Shown here: piece after piece, positions 14,605 through 23,139 of the stretch
Layout of the letters: each line of letters starts with the position of its first letter
Position numbering within the stretch: position 1 is the first letter of the stretch
Program-made: the position numbers and the translations under genes
NCBI GenBank assembly: GCA_016207465.1
Contig: JACQPP010000090.1
Span: forward strand, 1-51,828
From: Methanobacteriota archaeon
GTDB lineage: Archaea > Halobacteriota > Syntropharchaeia > JACQPP01
Direction of reading: 5' to 3'
Length of the DNA: 51,828 bases
Notes under the pieces: model-generated
Seen by the model: only the letters and a program-made list of their open reading frames with translations
Database searches by the model: none
Told to the model about the DNA's origin: nothing

Positions 14605-15759
14605 TTATCCCCCTCTGCTCCGCATCAGTTCCCGGGCGATGACCATCCTCTGTATCTCGTTGGCCCCCTCGTAGATTTGGAGGATTTTGGCGTCGCGCAT
14701 GAGTTTCTCCACGGGGTATTCCTTGATGTAGCCGTATCCGCCGTGGATTTGGACGGCTTCGGTGGTGGCGCGCATGGCGGTGTCGCTGGCGAAGGCCTTG
14801 GCGATGGAGGACTCCTTGGAGGCGCGCAGGTCGTGGTCAATCATCCAGGCGCTCTTCCAGGTCATCATGCGGGCGGCCTCCATCTCCATGGCCATCTGCG
14901 CCAGTTTGAACTGGGTGGCCTGGAAATCAATCAGGGGTCTCCCGAACTGCCTGCGCTGCATGGCGTAGTCGAGGCTGTGGTCGATGGCGGCGCGGGTGAC
15001 CCCGACTCCCATGGCGGCAATCCAGGGGCGGGTGTTGTCGAGGGTCTTCATGGCGTTCTTGAATCCCTCTCCCTCCCTGCCGAGGAGGTTCGCGGCCGGC
15101 ACCCTGGCATCCTCGAAGACCAGTTCGCTGGTGGCGGAGCAGCGGATGCCCATCTTGTCCTCGTCCTTGGCCACCGCGAGCCCCTTTGTTTTCTTCTTCT
15201 CGACGACGATGGCGCAGATGGCCTTGTCCCTCTTGGTGCGGTCGAGGGTGGCGAAGAGGGTGATGAGGTCGGCCTGGGAGCCGTTGGTGCAGAACCGCTT
15301 GGTGCCGTTGATGAGATAGTCGTCGCCCTCGCGGCGGAGGGTGCATCCGAGGCCGGCGGCGTCGCTCCCCGAGTCGGGCTCGGTGAGGGCGAAGGCGGCG
15401 ATGAGGGGCCTCTCCACGAACCCGGGGAGCCAGCGCCTCTTCTGCTCCTCCGAGCCCCCCACCAGGATGGGGCGGAGGGCGAGGCTGGTGGACATGAAGG
15501 TGGTGGTCATCCCGGCGCATGCGGCGCCGAACTCCTCCACCACGAGGCACTCGTCGAAGCACCCGAGGCCCAGGCCCCCGTAGTCCGGGGGGATGCGGAG
15601 GTTGAGGAGGCCGAGCCCGTGGGCCTTCTCCAGGAGGTCCCGGGGAAATTTTTCCTCGCGGTCATACTGGGCCGCCTTGGGCCGCATCTCGTTCTGGGCG
15701 AACTTGCGGGCCAGGTTGACCAGTTCCTCCTGCTCCGGGGTCAGCCGGAAATCAATCAT
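14605..15759 (-). CDS. Acyl-CoA dehydrogenase
   Basis: 384-residue FAD enzyme for the first step of beta-oxidation, passing electrons to ETF. Seen: LTPEQEELVNLARKFAQNE (N-terminal helical domain), FALTEPDSGSDA (about 123-134), the FAD/substrate stretch QRRQFGRPLIDFQATQFKLA, the diphosphate contact EAVQIHGGYGYIKEYPVEKL, and the catalytic base in QIYEGANEIQRMVIARE near 368, as in medium- and short-chain enzymes. It has its own promoter at 15795-15806. Acyl chain length cannot be read from sequence; short to medium is most likely. Confidence 0.96.
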   Translation of the reverse strand: MIDFRLTPEQEELVNLARKFAQNEMRPKAAQYDREEKFPRDLLEKAHGLGLLNLRIPPDYGGLGLGCFDECLVVEEFGAACAGMTTTFMSTSLALRPILVGGSEEQKRRWLPGFVERPLIAAFALTEPDSGSDAAGLGCTLRREGDDYLINGTKRFCTNGSQADLITLFATLDRTKRDKAICAIVVEKKKTKGLAVAKDEDKMGIRCSATSELVFEDARVPAANLLGREGEGFKNAMKTLDNTRPWIAAMGVGVTRAAIDHSLDYAMQRRQFGRPLIDFQATQFKLAQMAMEMEAARMMTWKSAWMIDHDLRASKESSIAKAFASDTAMRATTEAVQIHGGYGYIKEYPVEKLMRDAKILQIYEGANEIQRMVIARELMRSRGG

Positions 15760-15794
15760 CGCCTATGTCCTCCGCTCGTCAAGGAGGAACCCGG

Positions 15795-15806
15795 CTTATT
15801 TAATGG
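15795..15806 (-). promoter_or_regulatory. TATA box of the acyl-CoA dehydrogenase gene
   Basis: CCATTAAATAAG on the minus strand, 36-47 bp before ATG 15759. It overlaps the last codons of the upstream helicase gene. Confidence 0.55.
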
Positions 15807-18654
15807 TTTTCGAGGGGGCTCGGCCTTTCGGCTTCGTCGAAAACCTCCCCGCCCCTTCAGGTGGGGAGGGCCAGAAGGCGCGGGTGGCCGCGTAGTGCCT
15901 CTCGGCGGTCCAGATGGCCCGGAGGAGGCTGTCGTCGTCCCCGGTCTGGCGGAGGATGCGGGCGGCGGTCTCCGGCCCCACCCCCCGGGCGGAGAGGGCG
16001 AGGATGGCCCGGCGGCCGTGGGAGAGCACCAGGCTCGCGTTCCGGTGGAGACGGCGATATGCCCTCCTCTCATCGTCGCTCTTCGGCCCCTTGCGGGCGA
16101 GGCGGGCCTCGGCATCCTCCCAGGGCTTGAGGGCTGCCAGCAGGCGGGAGCCGCATCGGGGGCAGGCGGGCTTCTCCTCCCAGTGGCCCACCCGCTTGGT
16201 GGCGGTGTATTCATGGCAGCCGAGGCAGACCACCATGGCCCGGTCCCGCTCCAGCCGCTTCCGCAGTGTGTCGAGGATGGTGCGGTCGGCCCGCTCCGGG
16301 GAGAGGAGTTCGCCCCCCTCGCGGAACCCCAGCAGCCCGAGGGGGCTGGGCTTGCCCCACACCACCTCTGCCTCTCCGCGGCGGAGTTCCCCGAGGGCCT
16401 CCCGGGCTCCCTCCACGTCGAGTTTCTCCCGGAGGAGGACCCGGAGGGCCTCCCGGTGGACCGGTCCCCCCTCGAAGAGTTCCTCGAGGCGGCGGTCGGT
16501 GAGGCGCGCCTCGGAGGAGAGGACTCCGAACTTGCGGGCCACATGGGTGAGGGCCCAATGGAGCAGGGGGGTCCCCCGGAGGGCCCGCTCCGCCAGTCCG
16601 GGGATGTGCTCCGGCTGGAGTCCGTCGAGGGCCTCCCGGAGGCTCGCCCGGGGGGGTACCTCCATGCGAATCCGGCAGGGGTCCACCCGCAGGGCCACGC
16701 TGGACCCGGAGCGCGCGGAGAGCAGGGAGGCCAGCACCCGTCCCAGGGCCTCGTTGACCCGGTGGCCCCGGCAGAGGTTGAGGGTCACCGTGGAGCCCTG
16801 GGCCTCCGCCACCCAGCGGGTGTCGGTGGCCACCGGGAAACCCCCATCCATCTGCTCCCGGAAGACCTCCAGGACCCGCCGGAGGGGGACCGCCTCGACG
16901 GGGTAGGGCCCAGCGAGGGCCCGGCGGATGTCCTCCTCGGATTTTTCCTCCCGGAGAGCCCGGGCGATGGCCTCCCGGAGCCGCCCCACCTCCCGGGCCA
17001 CCTCCCCGGGGACCAGAATCTCGTCCCCCTCCCAGCGGGGGACCTCCCCCTCCAGTGTCTCCAGGGGCTCCACCGTGACGCGGCCCTCCTCTATCTCGAT
17101 GACCCGCCAGAGGTCCCCCCGGGTGATGAAGGCGGCTCCCGGGGGGCAGAAGCGGTGGACGAAGGACTCGTCGAGGGTCCCCACCACCCTCCGCTCGGCC
17201 AGGTTGTAGACCTCGAATTTTTTCTCGTCGGGAATCATGGAGAGGTTCCCCGTCACGTAGTCCCGGGTCCGCGGCCTCCTCCGCCCCTCCCTCCCCAGGA
17301 GCCCCACCTGGGAGAGGAGGGCCAGCACCCCCTCGAACTCCTCCCGGGGGAACTCCCGGAAGGGCTCCGCCCGCCGCAGGAGGGCATGCATCTCCTCCGC
17401 GCCGCGCCCCTCCAGCCCCATGGCGCACATCTGGTTCGCCGCCACATCCAGTGGGGCCAGGGGGATGGGGGGCGACTCCACCTCCCCCGCCCGGGCCCGG
17501 CGGGCCAGCACCCACGACTCCAGGATGTCGTCGGCGTCCCGCGCCAGCAGAATCCCGGAGGACACCCCTTCGAGGCGGTGGCCGGAGCGCCCCACCCTCT
17601 GGACAAGCCGCACCGCCTGCCGGGGGCTCCCCACCTGCACCACTAAATCCACGCTCCCGATGTCAATCCCGAGTTCGAGGGAGGAGGTGCAGAGGAGCCC
17701 CCGCAGGTCCCCCTTTTTGAATGCCTCCTCGGCCTCCACCCGCGCCTGGGCCGCCAGGCTCCCGTGGTGGACTCCGACGGGGGAGCCGAGCCGCCGCAGC
17801 CGCGCGCCGAGGGCCTCGGCGGCCTGCCGGGTGTTCACGAACATCAGCACGCTCCGGTGGCGGTCCACCAGCTCGCGGAGGGTGCGCACCTGGGCCGCCA
17901 CCTCCGGCTCGCACCTCAGCTCTCCGGCCAGCCTCGCGTCCTCCTCTCCCACCTCCGGGGCCACCACCCGTATCTCCATGGATTTCGGGAGGGGGACCCG
18001 CACCACCCTGCACCTCCTCCCCGCTCCGCACAGGAACTGGGCCACGCGCTCCGGGTCTCCCACGGTGGCGGAGAGACCAATCCTGCGGGCCTCCGGGCGC
18101 TCCCCCAATATCTCGGTGCGGACGGCCTCCAGCCTCTCCAGGGCCACTGCCATCTGGCTCCCTCTCTTGGAGCCCGCCACCTCATGGACCTCGTCCACCA
18201 CAATCCACTCCACCCGGGCCAGGTGCTCCCGGAGCCTCCGCCCGAGGAGCATGGCCTGGAGGGTCTCCGGGGTCGAGACCAGCACATCCGGGGCATGGAG
18301 GGCCTGTTTCCTCCTCTCCCCCTTGGGGGTGTCCCCGTGGCGCACCTCCACCCGGAGCCCCACGTCCTCCGCCAGCCCCTCCAGCCGGGAGAGGAGGTCC
18401 CGGTTGAGGGCCCGCAGTGGGGTGAGATACAGGAGCCGCACCCCTGCCTGGGGCCCCTGGGCGAGCAGGAGGTGGAAGAGGGGGACCAGTGCCGCCTCGG
18501 TCTTCCCCGAGCCGGTGGGGGCCACCAGGAGCACGTGGGAGCCCGAGAGGATGGGCCCCAGCGCCTCCTTCTGGGGGGGCGTCGGGGAGCCGAGCCCCCG
18601 CTTCTCCAGGGCCGCGAGGAGAAGAGGGTGGAGCGTGGCGGGCCAGCCGGGCAT
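15796..18654 (-). CDS. lhr: Lhr-type superfamily 2 ATP-dependent helicase
   Basis: 952 residues of the archaeal Lhr-core type, a DNA (or hybrid) helicase linked to replication-coupled repair. Motifs in order: Q-motif PTPPQKEAL, Walker A APTGSGKTEA (near 44), LTPLRALNRDL, the DEVH box VDEVHEVAGSKRG (near 160), GLSATVGDP, STPETLQAML, SLELGIDIGSVDLVVQVGSP, VGRSGHR. The long C-terminal part is the Lhr winged-helix/beta region, ending in a zinc knuckle (CLGCHEY, CPRCGSR) and a helix-hairpin-helix-like GVGPETAARIL. ATG 18654 is chosen; a TATA-like GGTTTTAGGC at about 18672-18681 supports it and a longer upstream reading has no family match. Confidence 0.94.
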   Translation of the reverse strand: MPGWPATLHPLLLAALEKRGLGSPTPPQKEALGPILSGSHVLLVAPTGSGKTEAALVPLFHLLLAQGPQAGVRLLYLTPLRALNRDLLSRLEGLAEDVGLRVEVRHGDTPKGERRKQALHAPDVLVSTPETLQAMLLGRRLREHLARVEWIVVDEVHEVAGSKRGSQMAVALERLEAVRTEILGERPEARRIGLSATVGDPERVAQFLCGAGRRCRVVRVPLPKSMEIRVVAPEVGEEDARLAGELRCEPEVAAQVRTLRELVDRHRSVLMFVNTRQAAEALGARLRRLGSPVGVHHGSLAAQARVEAEEAFKKGDLRGLLCTSSLELGIDIGSVDLVVQVGSPRQAVRLVQRVGRSGHRLEGVSSGILLARDADDILESWVLARRARAGEVESPPIPLAPLDVAANQMCAMGLEGRGAEEMHALLRRAEPFREFPREEFEGVLALLSQVGLLGREGRRRPRTRDYVTGNLSMIPDEKKFEVYNLAERRVVGTLDESFVHRFCPPGAAFITRGDLWRVIEIEEGRVTVEPLETLEGEVPRWEGDEILVPGEVAREVGRLREAIARALREEKSEEDIRRALAGPYPVEAVPLRRVLEVFREQMDGGFPVATDTRWVAEAQGSTVTLNLCRGHRVNEALGRVLASLLSARSGSSVALRVDPCRIRMEVPPRASLREALDGLQPEHIPGLAERALRGTPLLHWALTHVARKFGVLSSEARLTDRRLEELFEGGPVHREALRVLLREKLDVEGAREALGELRRGEAEVVWGKPSPLGLLGFREGGELLSPERADRTILDTLRKRLERDRAMVVCLGCHEYTATKRVGHWEEKPACPRCGSRLLAALKPWEDAEARLARKGPKSDDERRAYRRLHRNASLVLSHGRRAILALSARGVGPETAARILRQTGDDDSLLRAIWTAERHYAATRAFWPSPPEGAGRFSTKPKGRAPSKTIK

Positions 18655-18714
18655 GGTAGATACTCTCCGCCTAAAACCCCCCGTGGGCACTCCTCTACCG
18701 CCGCACCGAATCAA

Positions 18715-18890
18715 AGATATGTTATCTTAAGAGATTTTTCAATATTGGGAGTAAGTATTTATACCCCCATCGCAAGACTCTATGCCCCGATTGTTATATA
18801 AGAAATCGTTATCTGTGGACCTATTATAATGATAAATCTAATAACATAACAGAATAGAAACATTTATCCGTTGGACGGAGTAACTACTGT
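18715..18890. other. AT-rich intergenic stretch with several TATA-like boxes
   Basis: About 175 bp that is far richer in A and T than anything around it. It holds several TATA-like boxes: on the minus strand GGGGGTATAAATACTT (near 18755-18768) and TTATATAAC (near 18796-18806), and on the plus strand AAACATTTATCC (18858-18869). No reading frame of note is present. It could hold far-upstream promoters of lhr, the promoter of the RNA candidate at 18890, or an unwinding element. Confidence 0.5.
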
Positions 18891-19008
18891 TTGAGGTTTC
18901 TTCGCTGGCACCAACCTCCCTAAACCCCCACCAAATCAGGGATTCGGCCCCCCCTCCCTCATGGCAAAAACAGGGGCCGGGTCCCCCCTTTTGCCGGCGA
19001 AGAACCCA
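18890..19008 (+). ncRNA. Candidate structured small RNA (nested stem-loops)
   Basis: Two nested inverted repeats: an outer stem of 16 positions (18895-18910 with 18992-19007, one mismatch) and an inner stem of 13 positions (18939-18951 with 18973-18985, no mismatch if G-U pairs are allowed). Three of the pairs are G-U only when the plus strand is the RNA; on the minus strand they would be A-C mismatches. A TATA box at 18858-18869 predicts a start near 18890, just before the outer stem. No open frame explains it, and it is antisense to the 3' flank of the epimerase gene. Class unknown; it does not read as tRNA, 5S, SRP or RNase P RNA. Confidence 0.45.
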
Positions 19009-19033
19009 TCGCTCCCTGACGTTATGTGCTGAA

Positions 19034-20041
19034 TCAGGCCCAGCCGTTTTCCAGGTACCACTGGTAGGCGATGCGGAGCCCGATTTTGGTGTCGGGGTAG
19101 AGGAGCTGGAATCCGAGTTTTTTGAGTTTCTGGTTGCTGAACCAGAAGTTGCCGTCCATGTATTCGATGGTGTTGGGCTCGATGGGGGGCCGGGCCCCGA
19201 TTTTGCGGCCCCGCTTGTCGAGGCGCCGGGCGAGGCGGTTCATGAACCGCACCATGAACCGGTGGGAGAGGTTCACCTTGTAGATGCGGCCCCCGGCGAA
19301 CTGGGCGGCGTCCAGGAGGAGGTCGTAGATGGTGTAGAGGGCGTCGTCCACCACGTTGTAGGGCTCCCCGATGGCCTCCGGCTTCCGGGAGAGGAAGCGG
19401 GCGGCGCGGGCCACGTCGGTGACGTAGACCGCGGGGGCCCGGTGGTTGCGGAGGTTGTAGGCGACGAAGGGGAGCTGGCCCTTCATGACGATGTTGCCCA
19501 CGGTGGCCATGCCGTAGCGGCTCCAGGGGCCGTACATGGGGGCGGGGCGGATGACCGTGAGGGGGAACCCCTGCTCCCGGTGGAGTTTCCAGGCATACTG
19601 CTCCTGGAGCCACTTGGTCTTGTTGTAGGGGTTGACGGGGTCCTTGGGGTGGTCCTCGGTGACCGGGACGGTCTTGGGGAGGCCGTAGACCCCCTCGGTG
19701 GACCAGTGGATGAAGCGCTTCACGCCGCTGTCCATGGCCGCCTCGCAGAGGTTCTGCATGCCCCCCACGTTGACCCGGTGGAGCTGCTCGTAGGTGGCGG
19801 AGTAGTCGAAGAGGCTGGCGGGGTGGAAGACAATCTCCACGTCCTCGACGAGAGGCCGGAGGCTCTTCTTGTCGAGGAGGTCGGCGGGGATGAACTCGGC
19901 CCCGAGTTCCTTCACGTGGGCCGGGTCGGAGGTGGGCAGGTCGGTGGCCCGCACGGGGAGCCCCTCCCCGCGGAGGAGTTCCACCAGGTTCTGCCCGACG
20001 AATCCGCAGGCTCCGGTGACGAGGACCCTGGGTGTGGCCAT
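19034..20041 (-). CDS. NAD-dependent epimerase/dehydratase (extended SDR)
   Basis: 335 residues. Rossmann motif VTGACGFVGQNL (about 7-18), FHPASLFDYSATYEQLHRVNVGG, catalytic region HWSTEGVYG and YNKTKW (Tyr-x-x-x-Lys near 137-141), and RPAPMYGPWSRYG. The C-terminus (SNQKLKKLGFQLLYP) is typical of GalE/3-beta-HSD-like extended SDRs. Possible substrates are nucleotide sugars or polyprenyl/steroid-like alcohols. It lies downstream of aldehyde ferredoxin oxidoreductase but a T-tract and its own TATA box (20064-20074) separate them. A second, diverged relative is at 40720-41718. Confidence 0.9.
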   Translation of the reverse strand: MATPRVLVTGACGFVGQNLVELLRGEGLPVRATDLPTSDPAHVKELGAEFIPADLLDKKSLRPLVEDVEIVFHPASLFDYSATYEQLHRVNVGGMQNLCEAAMDSGVKRFIHWSTEGVYGLPKTVPVTEDHPKDPVNPYNKTKWLQEQYAWKLHREQGFPLTVIRPAPMYGPWSRYGMATVGNIVMKGQLPFVAYNLRNHRAPAVYVTDVARAARFLSRKPEAIGEPYNVVDDALYTIYDLLLDAAQFAGGRIYKVNLSHRFMVRFMNRLARRLDKRGRKIGARPPIEPNTIEYMDGNFWFSNQKLKKLGFQLLYPDTKIGLRIAYQWYLENGWA

Positions 20042-20063
20042 CGGGAGGGGGATGGCCCCCGGG

Positions 20064-20074
20064 GCTTTAAATCC
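20064..20074 (-). promoter_or_regulatory. TATA box of the epimerase gene
   Basis: GGATTTAAAGC on the minus strand, 24-33 bp before ATG 20041; a leaderless transcript is likely. Confidence 0.6.
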
Positions 20075-20110
20075 TTCCGCCCCAAATCCCTCTTCTTTCT
20101 TTTTCTGCGG

Positions 20111-20130
20111 AAAAATAAAGAAAAAAACTT
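20111..20130 (-). terminator. T-rich terminator after aldehyde ferredoxin oxidoreductase
   Basis: On the minus strand the stop codon at 20133 is followed at once by two T-tracts (seven and five T with a short break), the usual archaeal intrinsic terminator form. Confidence 0.65.
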
Positions 20131-20132
20131 CT

Positions 20133-22019
20133 TCAGGCGGTCGCCTTTCCGTCCCACAAATCGCGGGCCACCTTCTCCATGCCGAGCTGGAGGAGTTTCT
20201 CCCGGGTGGGCTTGCCGGTGGCGGGGTCCCACTTGCGCCACTCGTAGAATTCCTTGAGCTGGAGTTCGAGGTTGGGGAGCTGGCCCGCCACAGTGGTGGT
20301 GCCGTCGGGGTTCTTGGTCTTCTTCGCGGTCCCCCCGCTCGGGAGGGGGGTCATGACAATCTTGGGGAGGGTGTCGTCCCGGGCGGTGAGGCCCGCGCGG
20401 ATGTTGTAGGCGCGCTTCAGGTTGTTGATGCGCTCCCCGGTGAGTTTGAGGTCGGGGATGGTGTGGGGGACGCCGGTCCCGGCGGTGAGGAGGTCGGCAA
20501 TTTGCTGGACGCTGGGCTTGGCGAACTGGCAGAGGACGATGGTGTTGTAGACGGCCATGTAGTCCTGGGCGCGGGCGGTGAGGATGCCCTTGCCCGGGTC
20601 GAGGAAGCGGTTCATGGGCTTCATCTCCCACTCCGGGACGCCGGTCCCGAGCTCGACCTCGAAGGGGCTGCCGTAGAGGTGGCAGGCCCCCCGGCTGCTG
20701 GTGGCGTATTCGCTGGCCATGCTGAAGAAGGCCCGGGCGTCGTGCATGGGAATCTCCATGCCCTTCACGTGGGCGGCCCACTCGGGGTGGCCGTAGTGCT
20801 TGCCCATGTGGCGGACCCCCTCGGCGAGGATGCCGCCCAGGCCCCGGCGGTGGGCCATGAGGTCGAGGAGGTAGGGGATGGCGTGGGGGTCCCCCCAGGG
20901 GAGCTCGCGGCCCGCCTGCTCCCGGGTGATGAGCCCCTTCTCGTAGAGGTAGAGGGAGAAGGCCACGACGACCCCGGCGCTGATGGTGTCCATGCCGTAG
21001 CGGTTGCAGAGCCAGTTGGCGTGGGCGACGGCCTCCAGGTTGTCGTTGGCGCAGAGGGGCCCGAAGGTGGCCGCCGTCTCATATTCGGGTCCGGCGGTCT
21101 CCCCGCCGGGGATGGCGAAGGGCCCCGACTCCACCTCCACCACCCGGGCGCAGCGGATGGGGCAGGAGTGGCAGGCCTCGTTGTGGGCGAGGATGGTCTC
21201 CTTCATGGCGGCCCCGCTCACCTTCTTGGCCCCCGCGAACTTGCCCTCGGTGAAATACTTGATGGAGACGTCGCCGAACATCTCGGCCATCTCCATGTAG
21301 CCGTCGGTCCCCAGCTCCTGGAAGATTTTGAAGGTCGGGGCCTTCTTCATGTGGGCATAGGAGGCCTTGCAGAGCTCCATGAACCGGGCCCGGTCGGACA
21401 CGGGGACCCGGGTCTGGACCTTGCGGCAGGTGATGGCCTTGAGCCTCTTGGAGCCCATGACCGCCCCCGGTCCACCGCGGGCCGCGGCTCGCCCGTCCTC
21501 GCTGATGATGGCCGACACCTTCACCAGGTTCTCCCCGGCGGGGCCGATGCAGCAGGTGCGCAGGTCCAGGTCCTTGTTGTTCAGGACCTCCTGGGTCTGG
21601 TAGGTGTCCTTCCCCACCAGGTCCTCGGCGCTGTGGAACTCCACCGTGTCCCCGGCGATGGTGAGCCGCGTCCACCGGGGGGCGCGGCCCCGGATGGCGA
21701 GGGCGTCCCACCCGGAGAAGCGGAGCCATGAGCCCCAGTCCCCCCCGGCGTTGGCCTCCCCCCAACAGCCGGTGAGGGGCGACTTGAAGCAGACCACATG
21801 GCGCCCCGTGTCCGGGGCCCCGCTGGCAGTGAGGGGACCAGGCATGAAGAGGAGGGTATTGTCGGGGGAGAGCGGGTCCACCCCGTAGTTGCCCCAGTCG
21901 TAGAGCAGTTTGGCCCCCAGCCCCGAGCCCCCGATGTAGGCCCGGGCGTCGGCCGGGTCAATCTCCTGCGACTTGAAGGTCTGCTTCCCCAGGTCCACCA
22001 CCAGGAGCTTCTTCAACAT
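20133..22019 (-). CDS. aor: Aldehyde ferredoxin oxidoreductase family protein (tungsto-bispterin enzyme)
   Basis: 628 residues. Oxidises an aldehyde to the acid with ferredoxin as acceptor, using a tungsten (or molybdenum) bis-pyranopterin and one [4Fe-4S] cluster. Seen: N-terminal VVDLGKQTFKSQEI and YIGGSGLGAKLLYD; GENLVKVSAIISEDGRAAAR; the cluster motif CHSCPIRC (near 287-294) and the distal Cys in NTIVLCQF; GPEYETAATFGPLCANDN; and MDTISAGVVVAF. Length is typical of the family. The physiological aldehyde is unknown; it may oxidise aldehydes from lipid or amino-acid catabolism. MoeA at 46260 supplies a cofactor insertion step. The start ATG 22019 is supported by a TATA-like box at 22045-22054. 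Confidence 0.95.
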   Translation of the reverse strand: MLKKLLVVDLGKQTFKSQEIDPADARAYIGGSGLGAKLLYDWGNYGVDPLSPDNTLLFMPGPLTASGAPDTGRHVVCFKSPLTGCWGEANAGGDWGSWLRFSGWDALAIRGRAPRWTRLTIAGDTVEFHSAEDLVGKDTYQTQEVLNNKDLDLRTCCIGPAGENLVKVSAIISEDGRAAARGGPGAVMGSKRLKAITCRKVQTRVPVSDRARFMELCKASYAHMKKAPTFKIFQELGTDGYMEMAEMFGDVSIKYFTEGKFAGAKKVSGAAMKETILAHNEACHSCPIRCARVVEVESGPFAIPGGETAGPEYETAATFGPLCANDNLEAVAHANWLCNRYGMDTISAGVVVAFSLYLYEKGLITREQAGRELPWGDPHAIPYLLDLMAHRRGLGGILAEGVRHMGKHYGHPEWAAHVKGMEIPMHDARAFFSMASEYATSSRGACHLYGSPFEVELGTGVPEWEMKPMNRFLDPGKGILTARAQDYMAVYNTIVLCQFAKPSVQQIADLLTAGTGVPHTIPDLKLTGERINNLKRAYNIRAGLTARDDTLPKIVMTPLPSGGTAKKTKNPDGTTTVAGQLPNLELQLKEFYEWRKWDPATGKPTREKLLQLGMEKVARDLWDGKATA

Positions 22020-22044
22020 GGACACCCAGCGGGTTCCCCGGGAA

Positions 22045-22084
22045 CTACATAACCGTTTCGCCTCCGGGAAAAACCATAAATAGG
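22045..22084. promoter_or_regulatory. Divergent promoters, aor and membrane winged-helix gene
   Basis: Minus strand GGTTATGTAG (22045-22054) fits aor at 22019. Plus strand CCATAAATAGG (22074-22084) lies about 26 bp before ATG 22105, so that transcript is leaderless. Confidence 0.6.
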
Positions 22085-22104
22085 CCCCCGCCATCTCTTG
22101 CGCG

Positions 22105-22689
22105 ATGACCGACGCCCGGCTCTCCGAGGTTCCCCCGGGGGTTCTCGCCATCCTCCAGTTCGTGCGGGAGGGGGCCCGCAAGCGGGGCCAGGTCATCAAG
22201 CGGCTGGGCCTCCCCCCGGAGCAGGCCGAGCCCTGGCTCAAGGAGGCCGCGGCCGCCGGATACCTCGCCGAGGAGAAGGGCCGGCTGGTCCTCACCCCGA
22301 AGGGGCTCGCCGAGGTCCTTGCCCTCGAGCAGAGGCGCCCCATCGTCATGCCCCCGCACCGCTGGAAGCACGAGATGTGGCTCGACAAGGCCGCCGGGGG
22401 CGTCCTCATGGCCGTCGGCATCTCCCTGGTCTACACCGGCTTCACCCTCGGCCTCCAGATATTCAACACCCCCGCCCCCCAGTTCGAGGCCCCCAACCTG
22501 AACATCGGCTCCCTCCTCGGGAGAGGCGGCGGGGAGGGAGGCGACCTGGGCTCGGCCGTCTTCGGCCCCATGCAGCAGATGTTCTCCTCCAGCATCCTCA
22601 CCGCATTCAAGGCCGCCGGGGCCGGCATCATCGTCAGCGCCGGGGGGGTCCTCCTCAGCCGCGGGGTCCAGCTGTTCAAGAGGCCGTAG
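22105..22689 (+). CDS. Winged-helix protein with C-terminal membrane anchor
   Basis: 194 residues. Residues about 8-75 form a winged helix (GVLAILQFVREGARKRGQVI, LPPEQAEPWLKEAAAAGYLA, then the wing KGRLVLTPKGL). Two hydrophobic segments follow, about 99-118 (AAGGVLMAVGISLVYTGFTL) and 165-185 (AAGAGIIVSAGGVLLSRGV), joined by a Gly/Pro-rich loop. The family is not known to me. A membrane-tethered transcription regulator that senses the envelope is the natural reading. It is the first gene of a tight cluster with the MaoC hydratase (3 bp gap) and PAC2 protein, and is divergent from aor, which it might regulate. Confidence 0.8.
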   Translation: MTDARLSEVPPGVLAILQFVREGARKRGQVIKRLGLPPEQAEPWLKEAAAAGYLAEEKGRLVLTPKGLAEVLALEQRRPIVMPPHRWKHEMWLDKAAGGVLMAVGISLVYTGFTLGLQIFNTPAPQFEAPNLNIGSLLGRGGGEGGDLGSAVFGPMQQMFSSSILTAFKAAGAGIIVSAGGVLLSRGVQLFKRP

Positions 22690-22692
22690 AAC

Positions 22693-23139
22693 ATGGGCCG
22701 GTTCTTCGAGGAGTTCCGCATGGGGGAGGTCCTCCACACCGGGGGGCGCACCGTCACCGAGACCGACATCGTCCTCTTCTCCACCCAGACCGGGGCCCAC
22801 AACCCCATGTTCCTCAACGAGGAGTACGCCAAGAAGACCCCGTTCGGGGGCCGCATCGCCCCGGGGATGCTCACCCTCTCCATCTCCACCGCCCTCACCT
22901 ACCAGACCGGGGTCCTCGAGGGGACCCTCATCGCCCTCCAGAGCCTCGACTCCATCCGCTTCCCCGCCCCGGTGCGCCCCGGGGACACCCTCGCCATGGA
23001 CCTCGAGGTGGTCGGGCTCGAGGACGACGCGGCGAAGAAGCGCGGCCTCGTGAAGATGCGGGGAACCGCCCGGAACCAGAAGGGCGAGGCGGTCCTCGAG
23101 GCCCAGTGGAACTTCCTCATGCGCAGGAAGGCAACATGA
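22693..23139 (+). CDS. MaoC-like hydratase
   Basis: 148-residue hot-dog fold protein of the MaoC/(R)-specific enoyl-CoA hydratase type. The active-site stretch DIVLFSTQTGAHNPMFLNEEYA carries the Asp-His hydratase dyad context (FSxxTGxxNPxH-like, with Met-Phe where His is common), followed by GGRIAPGMLTLSI. The missing His in the NPxH position could alter activity or substrate. It fits acyl-CoA metabolism with the ligase and dehydrogenase of this window. The stop overlaps the next ATG as ATGA. Confidence 0.9.
   Translation: MGRFFEEFRMGEVLHTGGRTVTETDIVLFSTQTGAHNPMFLNEEYAKKTPFGGRIAPGMLTLSISTALTYQTGVLEGTLIALQSLDSIRFPAPVRPGDTLAMDLEVVGLEDDAAKKRGLVKMRGTARNQKGEAVLEAQWNFLMRRKAT

Noticed and set aside
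14488..17646. A 1052-codon plus-strand open frame
   Set aside because: It is antisense to the acyl-CoA dehydrogenase and Lhr genes and its composition is biased Gly/Pro/Leu/Glu with no motif.
18936..19033. Extension of the epimerase-side minus frames downstream
   Set aside because: The longer minus frame (18936-19613) is out of frame with the epimerase and has only Arg/Pro-rich sequence.
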